Shown here one piece after another: positions 9,241 through 15,529 of a stretch of DNA of 36,669 nt. Made by a program: the position numbers and the translations under genes. The DNA comes from Bacteroidota bacterium. GTDB taxonomy: Bacteria; Bacteroidota; Rhodothermia; Rhodothermales; JAHQVL01. The DNA lies in NCBI GenBank assembly GCA_039111535.1, contig JBCCIM010000040.1, forward strand, positions 1-36,669, written 5' to 3'. Below the pieces are notes generated by a model. It saw nothing but the letters and a program-made list of their open reading frames with translations, did not search any database and had not been told where the DNA came from. The stretch's first letter is position 1, and every line of letters starts with the position of its first letter.

Positions 9241-10362
9241 ATGTACCCTTCCCTATCTCTTGCTCGACGCTACACTGCAATACGTGCCATACGCTATCTT
9301 TTGCTGCCTGTCTTTTTATTGGTGGGATGTGATGCAAACGAAACGATTCCCGAGCCAATTGAACCGGAGGTCAGCGAAAACTGCATTATTGCCACGCAAG
9401 AATTTGCAAACAGCACGGGCATTGACGCCATTCCGGCGCTCGTAGACCCCAACCTGGTTACAGCTGACGAAGCAACCTATCTCCGCAATTCGGATTTGGT
9501 ACTCGGACTGCAGAATGGCGACTTCATCGTTGCTATTCCCCACAACATTTTGTGGTGGCACGAAATTGTCAATTTCAGCAACACCTCACCCCAACTTGCC
9601 GTCACGTTCTGCCCGCTTACTGGCTCTGGACTCGCCTTTGACCGCAGCCGTGTCAACAACCTCGACTTTGGTGTATCCGGTTTATTATGGCGCAACAACA
9701 ATGTGATTTTTGATCGCTCAGAAGACACCTTTTCCTTGTGGTCACAAATGGGGAGCGTGGCACTTTGCAGTTCTGAAGGCAATCCGGGCAAACGGCTGCC
9801 ACCGTATCCGCTTGTAGAAATGACCTGGGGTGGATGGAAAGACCTTTATCCGGAAACCTTTGTGGTATCTGAATCAACCGGCTTTAGCCGCAATTATGAA
9901 ATCAATCCGCTTGGCAGCTATACTGAGCCGGATAATACTACCCTGTTCTGGCCCATGCCAGGACCAGCAGACGATCGGCGCTTGCCAAAAGAACGCATCC
10001 TTGGCCTCCCGGATGAGAAAGGAGGCCTCTCAATTCCGCTTGATGAGTTGGAAAAATCTGGGCATCATGCAGTCCTGCATGTGCAGTACAAAAACCAGCC
10101 GGCCGTCATATTTTTTGATGCCGGCCGGGCCTCTGCCTGGGCCTTCTGGCTGGATGGCACACATGTCGACAGAAATTTCGCCGTTCAGGAAAACCGAATT
10201 GTAGATACGGCAACTGAAACAACCTGGCGCGTTGACGGCACAGCAGTTGACGGGCCATTAGCAGGAGCAAAGCTTACGCCTGTCGCAGAAGCCTATGTAT
10301 CTTATTGGTTCGCCTGGTCCGTATTTCAGCCAGAGGCGATCCTGTGGCGTACTGACGGCTAA
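9241..10362 (+). CDS. DUF3179 lipoprotein
   Basis: 373 residues from ATG 9241 (a TTG at 9226 adds five residues and no benefit). The N-terminus is a lipoprotein signal with lipobox LLVGC, making Cys30 the lipidated residue. The family signature is clear: PHNILWWHEIVN (100-111), then AVTFCPLTGSG (120-130), then FGVSGLLWRNNN and the SLWSQM stretch. These are the hallmark blocks of DUF3179 proteins. The function of the family is not established; the Cys in FCPLTG and the Trp-Trp-His pair are the obvious candidates for a ligand or redox site. It follows a short gene-free gap and converges on the TRAP transporter genes with one base between the stops. Confidence 0.9.
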   Translation: MYPSLSLARRYTAIRAIRYLLLPVFLLVGCDANETIPEPIEPEVSENCIIATQEFANSTGIDAIPALVDPNLVTADEATYLRNSDLVLGLQNGDFIVAIPHNILWWHEIVNFSNTSPQLAVTFCPLTGSGLAFDRSRVNNLDFGVSGLLWRNNNVIFDRSEDTFSLWSQMGSVALCSSEGNPGKRLPPYPLVEMTWGGWKDLYPETFVVSESTGFSRNYEINPLGSYTEPDNTTLFWPMPGPADDRRLPKERILGLPDEKGGLSIPLDELEKSGHHAVLHVQYKNQPAVIFFDAGRASAWAFWLDGTHVDRNFAVQENRIVDTATETTWRVDGTAVDGPLAGAKLTPVAEAYVSYWFAWSVFQPEAILWRTDG

Positions 10363-10363
10363 C

Positions 10364-11683
10364 TTAGAGCAGCCAGGTAACCAGTTCAGGAAAGAGGATG
10401 ATGAGCAAGAGACCTATCAGTTGGATGATAATAAAGGGAATAGCGCCACGGTATATATCGGCTGTTGTCAATGTAGGCGGTGCAACCCCCCGCAGGTAAA
10501 ACAAGGCAAACCCGAAAGGCGGCGTCAGAAAAGAAGTCTGCAGGTTCATCCCGATCATTACCCCAAACCAAACGAGGTCGATCCCAAGTACAGATGCGGC
10601 CGGCACAATCAGTGGCAATATGATAAAGGCTATTTCAAAAAAGTCGATAAAAAAGCCCAGCACAAAAATCACCACATTGGCAACGACCAACAGACCTATC
10701 ACACCACCGGGCAAATTTGTGAGCAAGTCTTCAATCCAGAAATCGCCGTAGAGCCCACGAAACACCAGCGCAAAAGCGGTCGACCCGATCAAAAGAAACA
10801 ACACCATGGACGTCAGACGCGTTGTAGCATCCATCGACTCAACCAGCGCTTTGAGCGTCAGCCGCTTGTTAACTGCGGCGAGAACCATAGCACCCACAGC
10901 ACCAAGTGCGCCCGCCTCTGTTGGCGTTGCAATGCCCGCGAAGATGCTTCCCAGCACAACCAGGATAAGCACAAGCGGCGGCAGCATCACCAGCAACACC
11001 CGTTTCAGTAGTTCGCTTTTCGACAATAATCTTTCTTCAGGCGGCAAAGCCGGCGCTTCTTCAGGCCGCATCACTGCTACAACCATGGTGTACCCGGCAT
11101 AGAGTACCGCCAGCATAATACCCGGAACCAGCGCCCCTTTGAACAAATCCCCAACAGAAATCCCCAACTGATCTGCAAGTACGACGAGCACAACGCTTGG
11201 TGGAATAATTTGTCCAAGCGTACCCGAGGCTGCAATAACGCCGGAGGCCAATCGGCCAGAATACCCATAGCGCAGCATAACAGGCAACGAAATCATCCCC
11301 ATGGCCACTACAGAAGCCCCTACGACACCCGTGGCAGCAGCAAGCAAGGCCCCAACAAAAACCACAGCCAGCGCAAGCCCACCTCGCATGGTGCCAAACA
11401 ATTGCCCGATCGTTTGCAGCAAGTCTTCTGCAAGCCGGGATTTCTCCAGGAGGGTGCCCATAAAAATGAAAAACGGTATGGCAAGGAGAACATAGTTCGA
11501 CATAACCCCAAAGGTCCGGTCGGGTAGGGCCAACAGGAGGTTCCAGTCAAATAGTCCTGCTTCCACGCCAATAAAGGCAAAGAACAAAGCCGTTCCGCCC
11601 AGGGCAAAAGCAACGGGGTAACCGAGGAAAATCAACGCAAGTGCAGCCACAAACATCAGTGGCCCTAGGAGATCCGGGCTCAT
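10364..11683 (-). CDS. dctM: TRAP transporter large permease subunit
   Basis: 439 residues with about a dozen hydrophobic segments throughout. Family features include the N-terminal 'GYPVAFALGG', the 'PFFIFMGTLLE' segment and the strongly conserved ASVVAMGMISLPVM plus ASGTLGQIIPPS region of DctM proteins. The subtype resembles the mannitol/chloroaromatic branch, but substrate cannot be inferred without the binding protein. The start ATG overlaps the stop of the small subunit by four bases (ATGA), so translation is coupled. It works with DctQ and an extracytoplasmic solute receptor to import organic acids using a sodium gradient. No DctP or TAXI receptor is encoded next to it. Confidence 0.9.
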   Translation of the reverse strand: MSPDLLGPLMFVAALALIFLGYPVAFALGGTALFFAFIGVEAGLFDWNLLLALPDRTFGVMSNYVLLAIPFFIFMGTLLEKSRLAEDLLQTIGQLFGTMRGGLALAVVFVGALLAAATGVVGASVVAMGMISLPVMLRYGYSGRLASGVIAASGTLGQIIPPSVVLVVLADQLGISVGDLFKGALVPGIMLAVLYAGYTMVVAVMRPEEAPALPPEERLLSKSELLKRVLLVMLPPLVLILVVLGSIFAGIATPTEAGALGAVGAMVLAAVNKRLTLKALVESMDATTRLTSMVLFLLIGSTAFALVFRGLYGDFWIEDLLTNLPGGVIGLLVVANVVIFVLGFFIDFFEIAFIILPLIVPAASVLGIDLVWFGVMIGMNLQTSFLTPPFGFALFYLRGVAPPTLTTADIYRGAIPFIIIQLIGLLLIILFPELVTWLL

Positions 11684-12243
11684 GCTTCACCTCCCACAGT
11701 CAGCTGTTCTTCGCCTGTAGCAGCATCTGTATTTCGCAGAATCGCTACCTGGTGAATGACCATAGATACCCCCTGTAAAATGAGGAGTATAAAGGCAATT
11801 GGGATAATGGTTTTGATGGGATATCGGGGTAAACCGCCGGGATCAGGAGACATCTCCCATACAGACCAGGAGTTCACAACAGAGGGCCACGACATGATGA
11901 GCATCAGGACGCAGAAGGGGAAGAGAAAAAGAAGCGTCCCGAGAAGATTGACCCAGGCTTTACCGCGCGCTGAGAGCCGGCCATAAAACACATCGACCCG
12001 CACATGCTTGTCGTGCCGCAGTGTATAGGCGGCCCCCAACAAGAACAGTACACTGAACAGGTACCACTGCAGTTCGATGTAAGTATTGGAGCTCATGCCC
12101 CAACCAGTGAACCTGTCAATGTATCGAGCAAGCGCATTGTACGCCCCAATCAACACCATAACCAGTGCAAGCCAATAGACCAGCTTGCCGATTCGTTCGT
12201 TGAGACGATCAATTTGAGAAGCAACACGGAGCCACAAACGCAT
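11680..12243 (-). CDS. dctQ: TRAP transporter small permease subunit
   Basis: 187 residues with four predicted membrane helices (about 17-38, 58-76, 99-120 and 142-165). The length is typical for DctQ. The 'LGAAYTLRHDKHVRVDVFYGRL' region is the conserved cytoplasmic loop of the family. It overlaps the large subunit by four bases, the usual TRAP arrangement. Upstream there is no solute-binding protein gene, only a 57-residue gene 124 bases away on the same strand. Confidence 0.9.
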   Translation of the reverse strand: MRLWLRVASQIDRLNERIGKLVYWLALVMVLIGAYNALARYIDRFTGWGMSSNTYIELQWYLFSVLFLLGAAYTLRHDKHVRVDVFYGRLSARGKAWVNLLGTLLFLFPFCVLMLIMSWPSVVNSWSVWEMSPDPGGLPRYPIKTIIPIAFILLILQGVSMVIHQVAILRNTDAATGEEQLTVGGEA

Positions 12244-12367
12244 GTATCCAAAGCGGGTTGGTGGAATGTAGACACAACACGTATCTACGATCTGCGTAAT
12301 TTACTACGCGCCGCTCCGAAGTCCAACCGCCGTACCGCAACCATAAACAGGGCCGCGTGCAGAGAAC

Positions 12368-12541
12368 CTACTGTTTGTCCCTGATCGCTTCAATTTTGGT
12401 CCACACCTCTTCTGCTTGCGCAGAAATGGTAGCAAACAGCTTAATATCACCCGAACGCTGGGCATCACGGGCTTTTTCCAGTAACTGGTTGTATTCTTTT
12501 TCGAGCTTCTTGGTCGGATTCTTTTTGAATAAACTCAGCAT
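12368..12541 (-). CDS. DUF6435-type small protein (Lacal_2735 family)
   Basis: A 57-residue gene starting at ATG 12541. It begins with MLSLFKKNPTKKLEKEYN, continues with 'LLEKARDAQRSGDIKLF' and ends in a helical Glu/Lys-rich tail. This matches the small Bacteroidota proteins annotated Lacal_2735 or DUF6435: a hydrophobic start, K-K-L-E-K, then A-Q-R-x-G-D-I-K. The whole protein looks like two amphipathic helices. Function is unknown. It lies between the TRAP genes and the RNA-rich region and is the last convincing protein gene before a gene-free stretch of almost 3 kb. Confidence 0.8.
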   Translation of the reverse strand: MLSLFKKNPTKKLEKEYNQLLEKARDAQRSGDIKLFATISAQAEEVWTKIEAIRDKQ

Positions 12542-12830
12542 ATCTATAAACCAATTTAGTTATCCAGTTAGCAAGATCCAGGGGGATGAAGTCCGGTCAG
12601 CATAAACCTGACGATGCTTTCCGGATTTTGCATGCGGATTCAGCTTGCAGTCAAATGAGTTACACGGCAGCAGGAGATTGTACCTCACAGGTTTTCACCT
12701 TTTCTGGTGCAGAGACTCTGTTTAAAACTGCGCGCTGGTGGGGCTGTCGTAATGCACAAACCTAAAACTACACCTCTGGTACCATAGGCAAATACTACCA
12801 CGGTACCATTGAAATAGCGTACAGGGCCTA

Positions 12831-12858
12831 TTGGCAAAAGTATCAGGGTCCGTATTAT
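12831..12858 (+). promoter_or_regulatory. Promoter of type 1 RNA copy 1
   Basis: TTGGCA (12831-12836) and TATTAT (12853-12858) are separated by 16 bases, close to the sigma-70 consensus. The equivalent -10 in copies 2, 3 and 4 is TATCAT (13159-13164), TATTAT (13497-13502) and TATAAT (13804-13809), each preceded by CG and lying 14-19 bases before the first stem. Clear -35 boxes are not seen for those copies. Confidence 0.55.
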
Positions 12859-12864
12859 GGTAGC

Positions 12865-13031
12865 AAGATCACACGCCGCAGAAGGCGTGAATGAAATTGC
12901 ACATCTTCGATATAGGGATGGAGGACACTGGAGGGGTAGAGCCTCCATCCCTGCACTTCTCTCCAAAGCAACCCACGTCAAAAGGCTACCTGTTAAATTG
13001 CTGCACGGACTTTCAAGTCTGTGCTTTTTTT
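12865..13031 (+). ncRNA. Type 1 structured RNA, copy 1
   Basis: This is a predicted transcript of about 165 bases. The 5' hairpin is CACGCC/GGCGTG (12872-12877 with 12884-12889). A linker with TTGCACATCT follows, then the main hairpin: 11 perfect pairs (12914-12924 with 12942-12952) closing a loop that contains CTGGAGGGGTAG. It then has TGCACTTCT and an intrinsic terminator (13003-13031). The promoter is given separately. I do not recognise the family. The transcript ends are inferred from the -10 box and the T-run. Confidence 0.65.
13003..13031 (+). terminator. Intrinsic terminator of type 1 RNA copy 1
   Basis: An 8-10 bp stem (13003-13012 with 13015-13024, one G-T pair) is followed directly by seven T (13025-13031). 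This is a textbook rho-independent terminator on the plus strand. Confidence 0.85.
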
Positions 13032-13167
13032 GTTTAACCCAACTTTCGCAATCCCCAAAGTACCTGGCCGGCACCACCCCTGCGGGAGTAGTTGCGAATA
13101 CAACAGGCAGGGTACGAGAATACATATCCGGCGGCATAGAATAGCTGCCAGTTGCCCGTATCATATA

Positions 13168-13290
13168 CACAAGTTCAAACGCCGCTCAAGGCGTGCTTAA
13201 AATTGCACATCTCTATTAAAGGGACGAAAGCCATCTGGAGGGGTAGCGCTTTCGTCCCTGCACTTCTTTAGGCAGGTTCGACTTTTCAGT
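13168..13290 (+). ncRNA. Type 1 structured RNA, copy 2
   Basis: The 5' hairpin is ACGCC/GGCGT (13179-13183 with 13190-13194). The TTGCACATCT linker follows. The main hairpin has 12 pairs (13220-13231 with 13248-13259) and the loop CATCTGGAGGGGTAGC. The 30 bases after the stem (13259-13288) are identical to those after copy 3 (13596-13625). A weak, decayed hairpin near 13338-13365 sits where copy 1 has its terminator; both are followed by GTTTAAC. The 3' end is therefore uncertain. Confidence 0.55.
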
Positions 13291-13505
13291 TTCAGTGCCG
13301 GCTACCTTCATCCAGCAACACTGCAAGACCAATTACATGCACAGGCGATAACGTCCATGCGTTTTAGTTTAACGCAACCTTGTTTAGGCGACGAGGCCTT
13401 AAACGCCGGCATCACCTCTCAAGGAGTAGCAGCAAATACGACAAGCAGGGTAGCAGATTGCATATACGGCAGCATAGAAAAACTGAATTACACTCGTATT
13501 ATATA

Positions 13506-13625
13506 CACAAGATTTCACGTCGGATGAGGCGTGTCATTTTGAACACTTCTCTTTTCAAGGGACGGAGGCCATCTGGAGGGGTAGGCCTTCGTCCCTGCAC
13601 TTCTTTAGGCAGGTTCGACTTTTCA
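13506..13625 (+). ncRNA. Type 1 structured RNA, copy 3
   Basis: The 5' hairpin is CACGTC/GGCGTG (13516-13521 with 13528-13533, one T-G pair). The main hairpin has 13 pairs (13558-13570 with 13584-13596, one G-T pair) around ATCTGGAGGGGTA. Its upstream flank from about 13404 aligns with that of copy 2 from about 13070, including GCATAGAA and a TATTAT box, so the repeat unit of about 340 bases was duplicated as a whole. No terminator is visible close by. Confidence 0.55.
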
Positions 13626-13814
13626 ATGCTCGCAGCATCGCGGACACCGAGCCCATAGCGATACAGTCAACAGCTCTTTATTCTATTACAACCTCACAGC
13701 ATGCGACCTTCCGCATGTATAGTACTGAGGTACCAGTATAATCTTCTTCCTTAGCGCCAGCAACTTGGGTTTGTTACGGTATATCTCGCGCAGGGGAACG
13801 GCGTATAATACATT

Positions 13815-13945
13815 AAACAACATGCCGGGTGAGGCATGCTGTTTTGCTCACATCTAAGAAAAGGGACGAAGGCCATCTGGAGGGGTATAGCCTTCGTCCC
13901 TTCATCTCTTCTACTGCCACGCAGAAAGCCTGGCAGTCTTTTTTT
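13815..13945 (+). ncRNA. Type 1 structured RNA, copy 4
   Basis: A perfect TATAAT (13804-13809) precedes the 5' hairpin CATGCC/GGCATG (13821-13826 with 13833-13838). Compared with copy 1, one C-G pair has become T-A on both sides. The main hairpin has 13 pairs (13861-13873 with 13890-13902) with loop CATCTGGAGGGGTATA. A terminator follows at 13913-13945. The predicted RNA is about 130 bases and is the most compact copy. Confidence 0.65.
13913..13945 (+). terminator. Intrinsic terminator of type 1 RNA copy 4
   Basis: ACTGCCA/TGGCAGT (13913-13919 with 13931-13937) forms seven perfect pairs and is followed by C and seven T (13939-13945). Confidence 0.8.
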
Positions 13946-14029
13946 GGGCTTGTCTTTAGACCGGGATCAGATTAACCATCAGATTAGGTAAGTTTTTGCT
14001 AAAGAGTTTCGCCAGGTCTCCGATATATG

Positions 14030-14100
14030 TATTAGGCACATCTCTCAAGAGGACGGAGGCCACAACGGTGGGGTAGGCCTCCGTCCCGCACTTCTCTCTA
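14030..14100 (+). ncRNA. Type 1 structured RNA, copy 5 (degenerate)
   Basis: The main hairpin is kept with 11 perfect pairs (14051-14061 with 14076-14086), preceded by GCACATCTCT and followed by GCACTTCTCT. The loop has drifted to ACAACGGTGGGGTA and lost the GGAGG core, and I find no 5' hairpin. The copy may be decaying or specialised. Its transcript could run to the terminator at 14363. Confidence 0.4.
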
Positions 14101-14362
14101 TCAATTTCATCTCTCACGAAGGCTTTAGTATAAAGGTACACGAACCCGAATCGGTGCGAAACTGCTCCTGTTCAGGCTGATTACCGTATCGGCAAGCTAT
14201 TTTGAGACATTAGCCCGTCTTTAATCCCTTTTTTTCAAGGATTCCACTTTTCACACCCACGGTTCGCAATTCCTTATTTTAGCATCTCAATTTGATACAT
14301 TGAACCACTTTTTTTAGCAGCTCCTGACAAAGCCCGATCAAGCCACAAAACCCTATTTCCCG

Positions 14363-14396
14363 AAAAGCCGCATTTCAGTCTAAAATGCGGCTTTTT
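14363..14396 (+). terminator. Strong intrinsic terminator separating the two RNA arrays
   Basis: Thirteen perfect pairs (14363-14375 with 14383-14395) include an A4 tract on the left arm and run into five T on the right, so it should stop plus-strand transcripts coming from the type 1 array. The A-rich left arm means it could also act on the minus strand. Confidence 0.8.
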
Positions 14397-14922
14397 CAAA
14401 TTTAGCGTCCCTGCACACGCACAAGAAAAAAGTTTGGCACCCTAAATGAATGGCTATATGCAGATTCATGTTGTACTAAATTCACCCGGCGCGTAAGTAG
14501 GCTGTGCATAACTTTTGTTCTTTTTGTGTCAGCCGAAAAAAATTACGCCACCGCCTGCGGGCGGAGTGAATCTGGTAGTACTTCAGCAAAGCGATTGACA
14601 AAAAGAGCTGAACGTTCTTTGCAGTTTTGTCTACACAGGCGCGCTCAATACACGCTATCTGCGCAGCTACTTCCCCCCAACTTCACCCCGTAGCAGCGAA
14701 GAAATGATCGGCGTGTATCAGGATCAGGAAAGCGCAAATGAACAGCTTAAGATACCCCAGTCCGATAAGCCGTTAACGAGCAGTCAAATGCGCCAAAGGT
14801 GCAGCCCCGCTGTGCCTAATGTAGAAGTGAGATTTGCAATCGCCGGGCTAAATTACAAGCGTTCAAACAAGGACACACCTACCGCCCAGAAGGTAGATTC
14901 TTTGAGAAACTGATATTCCCAA

Positions 14923-14993
14923 ATTGCTGCTAATACCGGGGGGCAAGCAGCAATAGTAGAGGACCGGCCGGGACCTAGTCCTGGCCGGACTTC
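14923..14993 (+). repeat. Type 2 repeat unit 1 (hairpins A and B)
   Basis: Hairpin A has stem 14923-14930/14947-14954. Hairpin B has stem 14964-14974/14978-14988 with one G-T pair, extended by GAGG/CTTC outside an A-A mismatch. Confidence 0.75.
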
Positions 14994-15073
14994 GCCACTA
15001 TTGACTCCTCTGGTATCTGTAACAGCCTGTCTGCTTCAAAGAAGCGCGCGCATGTTACAAGAGACAGCATCAA

Positions 15074-15145
15074 CATTGCTGCTTTAATCGGGGGGCAAGC
15101 GGCAATGGTAGAGGACCGGCCGGGACTTAGTCCTGGCCGGACTTC
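15074..15145 (+). repeat. Type 2 repeat unit 2 (hairpins A and B)
   Basis: Hairpin A is extended to nine pairs by a C-G closing pair (15074-15082/15099-15107, one T-G pair). The loop begins TTTAATC instead of TAATACC but keeps the six G and CAA. Hairpin B is at 15116-15126/15130-15140. Confidence 0.75.
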
Positions 15146-15218
15146 AACCCGACTCCATCACAGAAGGAGTCCATCACAGAAAGATTTCCCTGGCGCATTT
15201 GAACACGCGCCATTCGAG

Positions 15219-15289
15219 TTTGCTGCTAATACCGGGGGGCAAGCAGCAAAACTAGAGGACCGGCCAGGACCTAGTCCTGGCCGGACTTC
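15219..15289 (+). repeat. Type 2 repeat unit 3 (hairpins A and B)
   Basis: The first pair of hairpin A is T-A here instead of A-T (15219-15226/15243-15250), a compensatory change. Hairpin B (15260-15270/15274-15284) is fully paired because A-T replaces the G-T of units 1 and 2. Confidence 0.75.
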
Positions 15290-15335
15290 GACCTCTGAAG
15301 TCCTCGAATATAGAAAAAGATTTATAGATTTCAAT

Positions 15336-15367
15336 ATTGCTGCTAATACCGGGGGGCAAGCAGCAAT
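15336..15367 (+). repeat. Type 2 repeat unit 4 (hairpin A only)
   Basis: Stem 15336-15343/15360-15367 with the canonical loop. Hairpin B is replaced by the terminator that starts three bases later. Confidence 0.75.
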
Positions 15368-15369
15368 TC

Positions 15370-15401
15370 AAAAGCCAACCAGCTTCTGCTGGTTGGCTTT
15401 T
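15370..15401 (+). terminator. 14-bp intrinsic terminator ending the type 2 array
   Basis: Stem 15370-15383 with 15388-15401 is perfect over 14 pairs with a TTCT loop. The right arm ends in four T followed by AC and five T. The left arm begins with four A, so it can act in both directions. It insulates alkB from upstream transcription. Confidence 0.88.
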
Positions 15402-15529
15402 ACTTTTTATATGGCTTGCCAAAGATCTTCTTCAGAACGTGCAGCCGACAGCAAGGCAGCGAAAAAAAGCCGGCTACGTTGTACCTTATAACTTGCACCC
15501 GCTAACCGGCCACGGAAGAGCCTCCTTGC

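Larger units (their letters stand above)
14923..15401 (+). ncRNA. Type 2 structured RNA array (four hairpin A copies, three hairpin B copies)
   Basis: Hairpin A occurs four times: 14923-14954, 15074-15107, 15219-15250 and 15336-15367. The stem ATTGCTGC/GCAGCAAT closes a 16-base loop holding a run of six G followed by CAA. The first three copies are followed after 4-6 bases by hairpin B (14959-14993, 15111-15145, 15255-15289), an 11-bp GC-rich stem with a three-base loop. Different hairpins fill the spacers (GTAACA/TGTTAC, GACTCC/GGAGTC, TGGCGC/GCGCCA). The fourth A runs directly into a terminator, so the array probably makes one transcript on the plus strand. No promoter is convincing. I do not recognise the family. 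Confidence 0.6.
12542..15529. other. Gene-free region of about 3 kb with two structured-RNA arrays
   Basis: No open frame in this stretch has a protein-like composition, a signal or a recognisable motif. The short frames here overlap hairpins or repeats. The region contains five copies of a type 1 hairpin element (12.8-14.1 kb), four of a type 2 hairpin (14.9-15.4 kb), four intrinsic terminators on the plus strand and several -10-like boxes. Between 14100 and 14360 and between 14400 and 14920 I see nothing I can name apart from the terminator at 14363 and a small CCGCC/GGCGG hairpin near 14551. Confidence 0.75.

Noticed and set aside
13031-13037. Integron attC-like core (GTTTAAC after copies 1 and 2)
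   Set aside because: It matches only one half of the attC consensus, there is no integrase and no cassette genes. The positions are better explained as flanks of the terminators.
13271-13284. tRNA T-arm (AGGTTCGACT in copies 2 and 3)
   Set aside because: The flanking bases do not pair as a T-stem and no acceptor or anticodon arms can be drawn.
13956-14141. Minus-strand protein of 61 residues over copy 5
   Set aside because: It reads through the conserved hairpin and has no motif or ribosome site.
14704-14913. Small protein of 69 residues
   Set aside because: No recognisable family, polar low-complexity composition, and it lies within the RNA-rich region. Not excluded, but unsupported.
12872-15367. 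CRISPR array
   Set aside because: The repeats are hairpins with variable stems and irregular spacing of about 120-350 bases, and no cas gene is present.
15105-15491. Protein of 128 residues across the type 2 array
   Set aside because: It translates the hairpins and the terminator; the internal repeats follow the RNA units.
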